Notes: a model not told the origin generated them from the sequence alone. DNA of 64,000 bases from Sparassis latifolia (GCA_018466975.1 CM031554.1:372001-436000); one strand, 5' to 3'. Positions 26,450 to 38,431 are shown, counted from the stretch's first letter. Translations and numbers: made by a program.

Positions 26450-26803
26450 ATTGAACGAATTTCTTTGTGTCGCGGTGATATCCCGACGACTAGTGTCTCT
26501 ACGACTGAAAATAATCAGTATCTTCCGCTGAATAGATGTTCCAAGACCTGCAATTGCAGAGAAGGTTGCGTAGACGTAGAATAAGATAAAGAACGAGAGC
26601 CAAATGTAAGCTGCCATGCAAGAAAGTGTCACGTGATTACCGGTTGTCGACAACAACTTGGAGACAAGTGACAAGGTTGACCTCAACTTGAAGTATAACA
26701 AACCACTCAGACGGCGGCAGCGACGACAACAGATTCTGCGGCACCAGGATATAATTGTGGCACGCTGAGCACTCAGGAGTATCCGCATTTTGAAGCAGCC
26801 GCT
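26450..26803. promoter_or_regulatory. Shared divergent promoter, TAF11 / C2H2 regulator
   Basis: The 354 bases between the two start codons must contain the upstream control regions of both divergent genes, both of which encode transcription proteins. I see no defined core motif. The role is inferred from gene arrangement only. Confidence 0.5.
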
Positions 26804-28025
26804 ATGGCACACAGCGCGTACAGCCCATCTCCGTCTCCCAGTCTCGAGTCTTCTCAATCATCGGATTCGTCTGGCATCGAGGACTTGGGCCCTTATGTAG
26901 AACCGTCAGATGTCGCTATGTCTATCTCTCGCCCAGGATCACCCGAAGGCCAGGCGCCGGATATCCAGCCTGGGGCCGACACCATGGCTTGCAGATGGGA
27001 GGACTGTGGTAGGGTGTACAGCCACCTCCCCACTCTGATCACTCACATCCATAATGGTGCGTAATTCGGAGTGAGGCTTAGGAAGTTCTTTATCTACACC
27101 CTCGTATAGATCATATTGGTGTACACAAATCGAACTACACATGCGAGTGGACTACATGTTCGCGTCGCGGTATCGCGCAGACCTCTCGATTCGCTTTGAT
27201 ATCGCATATTCGTTCCCATACTGGGGAGAAGCCTTTTACCTGTCCAAGACCTGGTGCGTGTGTTACCGTTACTTGGGGACCAGCACGAATAAACTCACGC
27301 GCCGATTTCTCTCAGAATGCGATAAATCGTTTACGCGTTCCGACGCGCTCGCAAAGCACATGCGTATCCAGCACAACATTTCGCCACCGCTCCCCGGTCG
27401 CGGAGGTAATCGCAAGCGAAAACGTGAAGAGAACGAGGCAGCGCACGTCGGCGGCTCGGAGCCTTCGTACGGCTACAATATGTTCAAGGTAGAGCCCAAC
27501 AACCATACAGATGGGCACCCAGATTTCGACGACGGCCGCATATCTCCGCTTGACGCACCCGTTGAGCACGCATCTACACCCTTACCTCGTTCAATCTCCC
27601 CGGACTACGGAGACGATGACGACGACGAAATTCCGCCACAACTGTTGGCTGTCATGGACCCTGCCACACATCTCATCATGGGCCGCACGCCCGCGATGGT
27701 GCGATATATCCTTATGAAGGCGAAGCACCGATGGGTGCTCGAGCAGCACGAGGCGCTCGTGGAAGAACTACGTACTGTAAGGTACGAGGAGAAATGCTGG
27801 AAGGAGCGCAAGGAAGCGCTTTTGGACGAGCTCCTGCGGATACATTTTGGGTATGAGGATGTTTTGCTACGTAGCTTGTGTGTGTGCTAGAAATTCTATT
27901 TTTACAGGCCTCAAGCAGAAGAGCTCACTAATCCGATGGTGATTGCCACTCAGAATCAGTACGACCATGTACCTGTGCCAGACCCGGAGGGCGACGATGG
28001 CCAGCAAACGACGAGTATGCAGTGA
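26804..28025 (+). CDS. C2H2 zinc-finger transcription regulator
   Basis: Nuclear C2H2 protein. The start at 26804 opens a Ser/Pro-rich N-terminus (MAHSAYSPSPSPSLESS). The zinc fingers are spread over exons: CRWEDCGRVYSHLPTLITH, then TCEWTTCSRRGI with ALISHIRSHTGEKPF, and after an intron ECDKSFTRSDALAKHMRIQH. A basic patch (RKRKREEN), an acidic run (YGDDDDDE) and a helical segment (MVRYILMKAKHRWVLEQHEA) follow. The last exon, after an intron near 27850-27907, ends TTSMQ with the stop at 28023-28025. Finger spacing and the HTGEKPF linker resemble YY1/Gli-type proteins, and the C-terminal helix recalls Iec1-like INO80 subunits, but that link is tentative. The gene is divergent from TAF11. Confidence 0.85.
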
Positions 28026-29103
28026 TCTGCCTGATATCGTATAGTTTTTGTGTCTGTCCTCCGAGTGTTTTATTGTACTTGTGCGTTGTTCTGTCGTTAT
28101 TCTTTAGGATTTTACTGAGGGCATAACGTGTTGTTTACTGGGCCGTCACCAGCGGTTTATCCTCGTCGCGGCTTCTATACATGATGCTGTCGCTTTCGGT
28201 AAACATCCTGATTTGGGAGATGCGAACATTTCGCACATCGTCCGTGTTGTGCGCCACACTGCTGGATCAGAGTACCTCTCTGCTAATCGCAGAGTTATGG
28301 GTCCATGAGGGTCCTCAGAGCCCTCGTATTATTAAAGGATGCCCTTGACGGTACAATCATTCTACACCACGACTTTACCGTCTTATCCAGTCTTCCGCCA
28401 CCTCGATTGAGCCGATCTTACACCAGAAGGAAGTAGCCGTGGAACGTCCGCACACCTCGCAAACATGCCGCTTTTCGTGTAGCTGCACTCCCACCGTGGT
28501 GTGTTCCCGTTCTCATCCCTACTAAATTGAGCTCATTGGAACAATTTTTTGCAGGATCAGCGAAGGGCTGCACGCGAAAGAGGATGAGGAACGCCAGCCC
28601 TGATACGAGACGCCACAGAGCCAGGTTCTCACCTGGGACAAGCGTTTTGCGAAGTTTGTGAGTAAGGAGCTCGAGGGTGATTCGAGATAAAAACCAGGAC
28701 AACGCAAGCTACCAAACGGAATTGGCGGTGTTGCGGAAGATGCTGAGCAAGAACTATCTGGAGCAACGACGGGGCGCCGAAGGTCTGACATAAATGACAG
28801 CGTAAGTTTCAATGTGAATAGCGTTTTAGGGGGGACTACTACTCCGCATCCTCACAGTGAAAGACCAGATATCAGACCATCTTACCACCTGTGACCTTTA
28901 ACAGGCTGGTCCACAATTTGTGCTACTCACCGGCGTATCATGACGTCGAAATCATGCCGTACGGGTCTTTTGCGGGTGCACTTACAGATGGGTATTACCT
29001 CTGCATGAGTTGCAGAGGAAGGACAAGCACCTCTTACTTCAGGAGCATAAGCTGGTGTCAACTTAAATAAATGCAATAAAGGGTCTACGCCCTTCAGGCC
29101 CCA
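28026..29103. other. Intergenic between C2H2 gene and tRNA
   Basis: About 1.1 kb. The left edge is the 3' UTR of the C2H2 gene. Two overlapping minus-strand frames (28418-28812) have no recognisable domain. I see no repeat or structured RNA before the tRNA at 29104. Confidence 0.5.
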
Positions 29104-29215
29104 CTTTGGGTAGCTCAGTTGGTTAGAGCGCAGGTCTCATATGTGATCCCGTAACAGGGAATAAGCCTGTACGTTCCGCAGCCTGAGGTCGTGAGTTCGA
29201 AACTCACCCCGAGCA
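29104..29215 (+). tRNA. tRNA-Met (CAT) with 38-nt intron
   Basis: Cloverleaf elements are in order: the A-box/D-arm TAGCTCAGTTGGTTAGAGC from 29111, anticodon stem CAGGT (29131-29135), loop CTCATA with anticodon CAT at 29138-29140, an intron at 29142-29179 directly after position 37, the 3' anticodon stem GCCTG (29181-29185), variable loop AGGTC, and the T-arm GTGAG-TTCGAAA-CTCAC (29191-29207). The exons total 74 nt. A T-run suitable for Pol III termination follows at 29217-29229. The acceptor 3' strand is CCCGAGC but the 5' strand is CTTTGGG, giving a C-C mismatch at the first pair and two wobble pairs, so the gene may be partly decayed. The T-stem and D-arm sequences fit elongator Met. Confidence 0.85.
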
Positions 29216-29529
29216 CGTTTTAGCGTTTTTGACTTGCTCTTTTTCTGTACCAATAATGGGAAGCTAGCAGAACAGGCATGTTTACAATTAGAGAAGAAAT
29301 GCAAAGTGGCTATATTCGCGCGACGCGCAGGGTTGCGTGGCACTGACTGTCGGATGTCGGACAAGCGATCTTGCGATATATATCGAGCATGACATTATGA
29401 AAGTGTATAATACAACCGCGTGCAACGACGATAGATGCAGAGTACACGGGTATCCAGGACGTCGAGCAAGACAGAGTAAAGTCAATGCCCCGTGCAGGCC
29501 CTCCGAAACCAACACAGTAGTGCACTAAA
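29216..29529. other. Intergenic between tRNA and Rab18
   Basis: About 310 bases holding the tRNA terminator T-run (29217-29229) and the 3' UTR of the convergent Rab gene. Nothing else is recognisable. Confidence 0.5.
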
Positions 29530-30416
29530 TCAGCATGCGCACCCCCCTTCGGATTCGGCACTCTGAGCCTGGTTGAGGTCAATGCCCCCACCGGGCATGC
29601 TGTTCTCTGCCACGCCCCCACCGCCGAGCCCAGGGCGGCCCTTCTGGGTGACAGACGCCCACAACTCTGGTGTGTCGAGGATCTTCTCGACGACTTCTAT
29701 AAAGGCCTCGCGCACGCCGACAGCTGTCTTGGCGGACGCCTCGATGAAGAGCGAGTTCATGCGCTGCGCGTAGTGCTGGCCTTCGGTGTATGTCACTTGT
29801 CGGGAGAATTCCTGCGGAAATGGTTTGACGAAGGGACGGTATGCGTCAGAGGAGTTAGTGCGTGGGACTGGAGGCTTGCGTACCTTGTCGACCTTGTTCC
29901 CGACTATGATCTTCACGACAGCGGGCGATACGTAGGTCTCCAGCTCGGAGTACCATCGTGGTAGCGCGTCGAAGGACTCCCTGTTCGCGACGTCGTAGAC
30001 TAGAATGATGCCCTGCGCTCCACGGTAGTACGACGACGTGATCGTGCGGAACCGTTCCTGCCCTGCGGTATCCTGCCGGAGTAGCGACACAAGCAGTGTC
30101 AACACCCCACCTAGACAAAATGGGATAGCTTAGACCTTACCCATATGCTCAGCTTCACCTTCTTCCCCTTGATCTCCATCTTATGTACCTGGACGAGCAG
30201 TTCAGATAAGCGTCTTATACACGGAGGCTCAACCGCGTCCTGAAGCCACATCACACTCACCCGAAAGTCCACACCAATAGTGGCGCTGGCCTCGTCCTCT
30301 GGGAGCCATTGTTCGTCCGAGAATCGCAGCAGCAGACTGCTCTTCCCCACAGACGAGTTCCCGATCAGCAAGAGCTTCACATTCACTGGCGGCGCGGCGG
30401 GTTTGTCATGGGACAT
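29530..30416 (-). CDS. RAB18: Rab-family small GTPase, Rab18-like
   Basis: Small GTPase of membrane traffic; Rab18 relatives act at the ER and lipid droplets. The start at 30416 gives MSHDKPAAPPVNVKLLLIG. The P-loop is GNSSVGKSSLLLRF, switch I carries ATIGVDFR, the next exon gives VHKMEIKGKKVKLSIW, and switch II is DTAGQERFRTITSSYYRGA. The guanine-binding motifs are GNKVDK and EASAKT. The C-terminus SEGGCAC ends in a Cys-X-Cys geranylgeranylation signal directly before the stop. Four exons are joined by introns near 30110-30130, 30190-30260 and 29830-29880. All nucleotide-binding residues are present. The assignment to Rab18 rests on the SSLLLRFSDEQWLPEDE region. Confidence 0.93.
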
Positions 30417-30791
30417 AGTGGGCGGTAGTGAAGAAGAATAAAATTACAGTACTAGCGCCTGCTGGAGTGGGTGGGCGGGCGGTGTGAAGAGAACGATATC
30501 TGAGAGTTGTGCGGCATGCGAGTCGTCCATAAATGCGTGCTATACTGACATCACTTGTGTACGTAACTTGCAACTACTAGACAATATTCTGTCTGGGTCA
30601 TCGACGAAGGCTCGGCACACAAATTCCACGTATTAGTCTATAATGTGAACAGATACTGTAGTAGTACATGAACTAGATACGTGTCTACAGAGATACAACC
30701 ACCGTCCGGGGATAGAGGCATGTGGAGTCATTAGGATGGGGAAGCAAGATATGGCGTCGCGCTAGATCAGATATAACGACGGTGGAAACTC
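30417..30791. other. Intergenic between Rab18 and fungalysin
   Basis: About 375 bases containing the Rab gene's upstream region and the 3' UTR of the fungalysin gene. No repeats or other features were seen. Confidence 0.5.
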
Positions 30792-33503
30792 TCACTCTGG
30801 CTTCTTGTCGACACACTTCGCCGGCAGCGCGTAATCGTTGGTGCGCACACCTCCGCCCCACGGCGTGCGCCCGTCGACGCGGGCGTTCGGGCCCAGGCCT
30901 CGCGAGGCGAAACCGGCGTAGAGGTCACAATAGTTCTCGCCGCCGGTAAGTACCTCGTCCGCATCGAGAATCGCGTCGCGCGCGTCGAGGAACGACGGGC
31001 GGCACGGCTGCATCTTCATCCCGTTCAGGATGAGCTGCACGATGAGCGAGTTCCCGTGCTTCGGCACCAACGGTTTGCGGTCGCCCGTGGCGGTGAACTC
31101 CGCGGGGCGGTAGAAATCGCCCTCAGGTACCGTGCCGTTCTCCTGCGGCATAGGAGGGAAGAGCGTGTCGATGAAGCCGTACTTCGAGATCAGTCGCTGC
31201 GACACCACCCAGAGGATCTCCGCATGGACCTCGCCGATTGCATGCACACCCCAGTAACCAGGCTTGTCTAGTGTCTGGTATGTTGATGGGTTGATGGTAT
31301 CGTTCTAAGAAGATGTCAGTACGAGTGGCACGCGCAATCGTGCGCAACAGACGTACCAGAGAGTAGGGGAAGTTCCTGATGCCTTTCTCCCGGTTTGCAG
31401 CCCAAGAGCCCATCGCGTAGTCCGAGTAGTTTCTAGTGCTCCGGATCGTTGTAGCCAAGAAGTCTGCGCAAGTCAGTATCGAACTGTGACGCGACGAATG
31501 GTGATACTCACCTCCCCAGCCCTCACCCATTCCACCGGACTCACCCCAGCCGAGACAGCCAGAGTTCGCGGGCCCACCCGTCAGACGCGTGCTCAATCCA
31601 TGGCTCAGCTCGTGGATCACGATGCCCGCCTCGAGGTCGCCATCACGGTAAGGATTCGCAGTATTCCACAAGTACATCCTGCAGCGCCCGTTCTGACCGT
31701 CAGGTGGTGTCATGAAGTTGGCTGAAGGTGCGAACGGTCAGTACAAGGTAAGCAACAGACCACGACGGTACTGACCATTGTTATACCCGCTGCCGTCCTG
31801 CGCGTTGGCGATGACAGCATCGCTCTCCTCACCGCCACGGCCAAAATTGTGCTGCTGGAAGTTACCCGACACCTCGTCGAAGCCATAACGGTAGTAGAGA
31901 TCGTGAACTAAGTTGGAAGTGTAGAAAAGCTGCGTGACCGAGGCGTTGATGTACTTCCTCGCCTCGTCGAGCGAGTCCGTGGAGTCCGTCTTCTTAGGAG
32001 CATACGTGTGATTGAAGACCAAGTCCACGCCAGCATCCGGGCGATAGTTGGTCAGCCAGCTGTTGCGCCCTTCCCAGTTCTCATGGGCGAAGACCTACAA
32101 ATGATGTCAGCCGCGCTGGAATTCATACGATCAGTTTACCCACGTTGTTGCCCCACGTTGTCGTGGTGTTCCGGAACTTCCGGCGATCCTCTGGTTTGAA
32201 GCCAACTGAAACAGGGTCCACGTAATAAGGCAATGAATGCCATCCAACGGGACTGGCAAGTGAGTCGAAGTTCTCCTTCTGAATGGAACGGTTGCCAACC
32301 GAGGGGTCGTTGATGCCCCACGCAAAGACGTTATAGACACCAGTCGTGCGCTCAGCGGGTTCCTTTGGGAGCGGCGCGACTGGCAAGGGCGAGTCTGATG
32401 CCCAGTCGACAACAGATATGATACGGTGTGGAGCTGTAGCAGAGACAGCAGCCTCGTACCAGTTGTCCTCCATCTCAACCTCGAACTGCAATTTGTCAAC
32501 TCAGATGTACCAGAGTAGCCATCAGATCGCTAACCTTCCAAACGAGCTCCAGAGAAGTGGAGTCACCGTCGGGAACCTGGACAAACACAGCCTTCGCCTT
32601 GACGGGGTTGACCGTATCAGGGACGTTGCTGATGAGAGCACTGAGGGTACCGTGACCACCGACGAAGTGTGACTCCCAGGTGGAGCTCATCTTCTCCAGA
32701 TATGAGCTAGGGTTGGCAATCATATCCGCCGAAAGCTGCTGGCTAGGTGTAGCCGCGATCATGAACTGCAACAGTGCGCGAGAAGGGTTGCCGAAGTCTT
32801 GACCGGAGAAGGCGGTATGCTCAGACATGAAGTATGGCGTATCCACGTGCGCGCAATTCCATTCGTATAATTGAGGTAGTAAACCAAGGGTCTCCTTCTC
32901 TCCTTCGCGACCATTGAATGCGACCTGGTCATTCTGAGAGGCAAGCTGTTGATTGAAAGTTGCAATACGAGATTCGATCTCGTAGTCTAGGCTGGCGCAA
33001 TACTCTGCATGTGGATCATACAAGCGATGCGCCAACAGCTCCATTCCTTGGCCGCGATAAAACTATCACGGGATATAAATCATACGCAGAGTCAACAAGG
33101 TGCGAGCGCTTACCGAATCGCCGTAGGACAGAACAATACCGTCCTTGATATTAATGTTCATGTCGCCATCGGCAACCTCGATACCTTGCGTGTACTGACG
33201 GACGTAGACATGCGTCACACCGGTCGCCTTGTCGGTGTAGGAATCCTTTCGAATAACGAACGAGCCGGAAGGTGACGAGCTTCGTGTAAGCTCCTGGACG
33301 AACCGCTGAGCGACCTCAAAGGGGTCATTGCTCGCAAGTAGCGAGCTGGTCGTTACCGGAGCACTGTTATAGACTGCATGAGGGTGCACAGGTCCGAAAC
33401 CGAGCGTCTTACGACGACGAACTTGGTTGTCACTGTGTGATGAATGAGCGAAAGCGGATGCGAGACCCGCCGCAGCGAGCGAAGCGACAATCAAACCACG
33501 CAT
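30792..33503 (-). CDS. Secreted M36 metalloprotease (fungalysin)
   Basis: Extracellular zinc endopeptidase made as a pre-pro-protein. I prefer the start at 33503 because [20 protein letters not shown] is a clean signal peptide; the in-frame ATG at 33542 would add 13 residues before it. The FTP propeptide ([20 protein letters not shown]) follows, then the catalytic domain with [19 protein letters not shown], the zinc motif HELSHG (within [17 protein letters not shown]) and the third-ligand region GGMGEGWG. The usual HELTHG has Thr where this has Ser, and the catalytic His-Glu-His set is intact. The C-terminus is [15 protein letters not shown]. Exons are separated by short introns. It is probably used for protein degradation outside the hypha. 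Confidence 0.95.
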
Positions 33504-35298
33504 GCTGAGATGATAGATACCCAAGAACCCCCCGCTATACAACGAAGGAGGGGTGATGGTGGTTGAGGAGAGAGATGGCGCTGGCGTACGCTACTCTTAT
33601 CTTGGGCACGCGACCCAGTTTGTCTGAAGATGCCTTTTTGGGAAGCCGCTTCACGTGATAAACAAGCGCCGTCAGGACCCCGTGCCAAAAACATACCTAC
33701 GCATATTTCCATTAATTTACCTACCACCCTCATTCGTCGCCGAGACTAGATTGACTAGGGGTACGGTAAGTACGGATACTCATAACTTATCACCGGAGAT
33801 TAGATGTTCCAATTTTGAGAGTTGGACTTAAAAGAGAATCGGCAGTCTCCCGGGTCCTCTCACGCAGCGCGCCAGAACGACACACTCCGCCAAACGTGTT
33901 TTCTGCTGATTTCTCCATGGGATCATTTCACCCCGCATCGTGTCCACCTACTTATTTCAAGGAGAGAGGAAAGCTCGCAGAACGTGTAATGTCCACCCTA
34001 AATTAATTTCCACGTCGTTGCCAGACCTATCACACGAGGGGCAGATTGTCTTGTCTTGTTTTCGCGTGCCAGTGCGTGTCGCGCCAATCTAGGGTCCTGG
34101 GGCGTTGAACTGCCCATCGCGCTGCTTATCGGACCAATTGCGTTCTTTCCAGCTTGCGAGCAATTGATGGAGTCCGAAGAAACGCGCCCACATGCACCGT
34201 TTGCGTCGCGCAGACGCCGTCGTGGCGCTCTCCAATCCTCGAATCCTGAGGAGTGCTGGTACTTGGATTACCTTGATCAAGTGCCTAATATTCTCACACC
34301 TTGCGGCTACAGAGGCAGATAGGCTGAGATAGCCCAGAGCACAGACCCTGCAGATGAAATCGCAATAACATATTACAGGACGAATGCCAGTCCTGGAAAG
34401 TAACTCCTGCTGAGAAGAGTCATCCTTTGGTGTTGTCTGTAGGCCAGCCGTCGTTCTGGACCTTTATCCTGGTATGCATGCGGGTTCACACATGACTTAG
34501 TGCTCAGACAACAGCCGGGTCGCCAGTGGTGGTGGCGAGCCTCGCCATCATGAATATATCGATACTTCATTGCTACGCCGTGCAGGCGTAACTCTCGCAA
34601 ACACTATGAACAGGGAAAACCCTGGCGCTAACTGGATCATCTGACTGTAATTTTAAAGCTGCAAATTGGAGAGGAACGCAAATATGCGCATGTGGAACTC
34701 ACAGCTAACTTAGTTCAGCATGGGTTTTGCAAGGGCACTGGTGTCCACTTAAATCTGCCGTCCTAGTAGAGACTTCGGTAACTCCAAGATAAGCCTCAGT
34801 ATTCTCATGGATACCGCAAATACGAAAATGTATGTTGCATACGAGTGAAGACTGCATGCTTCGTAAAGTAATTCCTGACTTGGCAGGTCGACTTCATTCG
34901 GACAATTCGACATGCTGCTTTGCGACTTGGCCACTGAAAATAAATTTCGAAGTGCTGTGCGCTGAATATTGAATGCTTGACTCTGGTTCCTACGCTCCCT
35001 CTCAAAACACATTACTGATGGCAATCTGACAATGCATAATTGGGTCAACACTGACATCTAGCTTTGAGAAATTGCCCGACACTTCGCCCAGAAATATGTC
35101 CTTGAGTCACAACAATACGGCTAGACAACTTCGATTCAGTACCTACAGAACTTGTGCGCACTTTTTGTAGCAACGCTCACCGACATTGTAGATCCCCTTA
35201 TAAAGGATGATCGACAGGACGGGGTCAGTTCGGTGACCAGGCAATGTCGAAAGGCTCACCACTTTGACCGTAACATTCTAACAGCTCTAACGACGAAG
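33504..35298. other. Intergenic, fungalysin upstream region
   Basis: About 1.8 kb. The right end is the 3' UTR of the methyltransferase gene and the left end the fungalysin promoter. Small frames at 34056-34322, 34373-34600 and 34749-35057 have no domain. I see no inverted or tandem repeat. Confidence 0.5.
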
Positions 35299-36137
35299 TT
35301 AAGCAGGCTTCTTCACAAATCTGCCCACCCTACGCCAGAAAAGGTGCTCCTCAGGTTCACCTTCCTTCCCCCATACCTCTCCCGTATGCCATACGCCCAT
35401 CTTGCGGATCCAAACATGGGTCGGCCTATCAAGACAGCATCCGCCAAACACTCTCTTCCACAAGGGTGTCCAGAGGCGCTGCCACCAGGCAACGTCGTCC
35501 CGCGGACTAAGCACGTGTTCGTAGAAAAGCAGCTGCCCCCCAGGCTTTAACACATTTTCGACGAGTGCGTTTATAGTTTGCTCTGGAGAGGGGACGGAGC
35601 ACAGTGTGAGGATTGACACGAGCGTGTCCACAGAGTTCGGCCCCCCCAGAGCGGATATAATAGCACCAGTATCCTCGGCGCCATAAGAAAGTATGAGAAG
35701 TGTTCCGTCGGCTTCTGTGAATCCTGCAGCGGTAGCCGTCGTACGTATCTCGGCATGCATGTGCACATTGGGTTCAAGCGCAACGTATTTCGTGACTTTA
35801 TTCCGGCTCAAATAGTTCACAGTGTGTCCATGTCCTGAAAGAATGTTCAATGAGGCAAGGCAGCATGGTGAAAAAAAATAATCTTCTTACCCGCACCGAT
35901 GTCCAGCACAACACCCTTCGCGTTAGCAGGTATAAGGCCTTGCTTCTCCGGGCGTCCGACTTCGTCGACACCGTTCCCGTAGGCGACCCAGACATGGGAC
36001 ATGAACACCCGCGAAATCTCCTGCGGGTGAAGTAACATCCATGGAGAATTTAGTACTGCTAAAATTGTCGGGAGCAGGGCATTCTGGATGATATATTTCA
36101 GGTCCCCCAGAAGCGCAAACGAAGTCGAGAACTGCAT
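35299..36137 (-). CDS. METTL7-like SAM-dependent methyltransferase
   Basis: Class I SAM methyltransferase, similar to the METTL7/TMT1 thiol methyltransferases that sit on ER and lipid-droplet membranes. The start at 36137 gives MQFSTSFALLGDLKYIIQNA with a hydrophobic N-terminal segment (ALLPTILAVLNSPWMLL). Motif I is split by the single intron (about 35837-35890): VVLDIGAG then HGHTVNYLS. Motif II is YVALEPN. Then come DTLVSILTLCSVPSPEQTI and VLKPGGQLLFYEHV, followed by the family-typical WWQRLWTPLWKRVFGGC. It ends GRFVKKPA. The substrate cannot be told. It is divergent from AUR1. Confidence 0.88.
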
Positions 36138-36599
36138 CCCAACGGCGACGTTGAGTCGGGAAGGTGGGAGAATGTCACTGCGGTGCCGGCTGCGGCACCG
36201 CTGCGGCTTCGGCGCTTGCGTCGCTGCGATTCTGCTGGGTCATCAGCTTCAGGTCATTGCTTCAGACCTCCCTCTCTCCTAAGTTACCTCTCTACTCCCT
36301 CTTAAGTCACAGCAATTTTGGTGACACGACGGCCACGACGAGCATTCGCCCTGCTTTCGGTGACCACGTTGACGGTTGTTCACTGGGACCGTTGTTAGTC
36401 GCTCTGCCGCAGGTGCTTGTTTTTTTTCTGCGTTCGCGGAATTTTGACAGAACTGCGGAAAAGGAGCATTCGCCAGTTGTTGGACGTTGTGGAGGTTCGT
36501 CGTAGCTTCTGGATCTGTTTTGTACAAGTACGTGGTCATACCTCTAACGTCCTGCAGCAACTGTATAATTCGGAAAGTCCAACAGTTTCAGAATTTATC
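36138..36599. promoter_or_regulatory. Divergent promoter, methyltransferase / AUR1
   Basis: The 462 bases between the two start codons must serve both genes. An upstream in-frame ATG for AUR1 lies at 36417 with no stop before 36600. The 61 residues it would add do not resemble the family, so I treat this as 5' UTR. The regulatory role is inferred from arrangement. Confidence 0.5.
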
Positions 36600-38009
36600 A
36601 TGAGCATACAAACATCAGTTACACGCTCACTCAACGGCGTGTGGTCCGCATTTCTCGCCGCAGTCGGACGGTTAGACAAGTCTCTTTCACCTAAGGATAC
36701 CCTCAGACGTCTCCGCAAACACTCATTCACGTTATCGGACACCGTCTATGTGTTCCACATCCTTCTCGCCTCTTTCTGGCTCTACGTAATGCAGTCTCCC
36801 GGCTTCCCGCTGAAGCTCATGATACCCATACTCTACGCAGCAGCCCTGATCATACCCCTCACCTCGCAGTTCTTCGTACCCGCCACACCGGTATTCGCGT
36901 GGCTCCTCACGTACTACAGCTCTAGATTCATTCCTGCAAATTGGCGTCCGTCAATATCGGTTGTACTTCTTCCCACTCTGGAGTCTGTCCTATACGGAGC
37001 CAACATCTCCGACATCCTCACTCGGTTCACCCATCCCGTCCTGGACATTCTGGCATGGCTGCCGTACGGTGTCGCGCACTTCACTCTTCCGTTTGTGGTC
37101 GCCGCGTTTCTCTGGATGTTCCGGACCAAGGAGGTGTTGCATTTTTGGGCATGCGCGTTTGGCTACATGAACCTCATCGGAGTGCTCATCCAAATCCTCC
37201 TTCCGTGTGCCGCGCCGTGGTACGAGCTCATCTACGGCCTGACGCCTGCGAACTACTCCATGCCCGGCTCCCCCGGCGGCCTTGCGCGCATCGACAAATT
37301 GTTCCATTCGAACGGTTACACGGTCGCGTTCTCGAACGCGCCGGTCGTTTTTGGCGCGTTCCCGTCCCTGCATTCGGCGTGCGCGACCATCGAGGCGTTG
37401 TTCATCTCGCACTTTTTCCCCCATATGGCGAAATTTATCTGGTCGTATGCCGCAGTCCTGTATTGGGCGACGATGTACCTGACGCATCACTACCTCATCG
37501 ACGTCGTCGGGGGGTCGTGTCTGGCGATTGCGTGTTTCTACTTCTTCCTGCCGGAAGAACTTAAGGCCGCAGCGGCGACCGCCGCCCCTGGCGGCCTTCA
37601 GAACGGGTACGCGAGCAGGCGGTCGAAGTACGAGATCTATGACCTGGAGGAACCGCATGGGCTCGGCCGTAATGGACGGAGCCCCAATGGGCACATCATG
37701 CGGGATGCAGCGGACTATGACATAGAGGAACTGTCGGACAGGGACTCGGAGGGCGAGGAGATGGATATCACGTATCGCTCGCCGGTGGTACCCGACGGAC
37801 CGAATTCTGCGACGCCTCTAATGAAGCCAGGTGCCGCTGCAGGGTTCCAGCTACCGCCAAAGAAGAACCATCGACATACTGCGAGCATCGCGAGCTTGAT
37901 CCGGGCGGAGGAAAGGGCAGAGGACGGCTGGAGCCCTATCGGCGGGTCGTTCGTGTTCCCCCAGCCGTCGGGACGCCCTGTGGACGATGCGAAAGGCTCG
38001 CGAGTTTGA
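36600..38009 (+). CDS. AUR1: Inositol phosphorylceramide synthase catalytic subunit
   Basis: Golgi enzyme that moves phosphoinositol from phosphatidylinositol onto ceramide, an essential fungal sphingolipid step. It is a single exon of 469 codons, multi-pass, with a PAP2-type active site: the block GSPGGLARIDKL, then GAFPSLHSACAT and LTHHYLIDVVGG, which supply the conserved His-His-Asp set. I chose the start at 36600 (MSIQTSVTRSLNG) because the family begins about there. Residues matching yeast Leu137 (SDIL) and His157-Phe158 (AHF), where aureobasidin-resistance changes are known, keep the wild-type states. The hydrophilic C-terminal tail of about 150 residues is much longer than in yeast. 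It is divergent from the methyltransferase. Confidence 0.96.
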   Translation: MSIQTSVTRSLNGVWSAFLAAVGRLDKSLSPKDTLRRLRKHSFTLSDTVYVFHILLASFWLYVMQSPGFPLKLMIPILYAAALIIPLTSQFFVPATPVFAWLLTYYSSRFIPANWRPSISVVLLPTLESVLYGANISDILTRFTHPVLDILAWLPYGVAHFTLPFVVAAFLWMFRTKEVLHFWACAFGYMNLIGVLIQILLPCAAPWYELIYGLTPANYSMPGSPGGLARIDKLFHSNGYTVAFSNAPVVFGAFPSLHSACATIEALFISHFFPHMAKFIWSYAAVLYWATMYLTHHYLIDVVGGSCLAIACFYFFLPEELKAAAATAAPGGLQNGYASRRSKYEIYDLEEPHGLGRNGRSPNGHIMRDAADYDIEELSDRDSEGEEMDITYRSPVVPDGPNSATPLMKPGAAAGFQLPPKKNHRHTASIASLIRAEERAEDGWSPIGGSFVFPQPSGRPVDDAKGSRV

Positions 38010-38431
38010 GTTGTCGGGACGCTTTGATTTCGCGGGACTGGAACCTGCGGTGGAGGAGTGTGCATGCTCTTGCTCTGGGTTTGTCGGCCATAATTCACTG
38101 TATTTACGTATCCTCTATTCACCCCCCCTATATCGCGCTCCTTGTCCTTGCCGCATCCCACAAACATCCTACATACATTTCACGGAACTATTGCAAAGTG
38201 CTGGCTTGTCTGGTTTGCAGTGTCACTAGTTGTATCGCGTACCATACTATCGCTGATCTAACACGACGCACGTTGCACAACTGACGCTCTCTTTGACTTA
38301 CGACCACCACCTTCGTCTCAATCGTTCACAGCGGCCACTGCTCTACATATCCCTGGATGCGCAAAACCGATTAGATTTGAATAGTCTCTCGAGCTTGAGT
38401 GTGGATTTATTGACCTTTCTGGCACGTCCAT
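38010..38431. other. Intergenic between AUR1 and TAZ1
   Basis: About 420 bases with the AUR1 3' UTR and the promoter of TAZ1, which is on the same strand. Overlapping short frames show no domain. Confidence 0.5.

Noticed and set aside
36417..36599. Possible 61-residue N-terminal extension of AUR1 from an upstream in-frame ATG
   Set aside because: The extension does not resemble the family; the start at 36600 matches the usual N-terminus.
36941..37694. Long frames on both strands inside AUR1
   Set aside because: Shadows of the AUR1 reading frame in GC-rich sequence.
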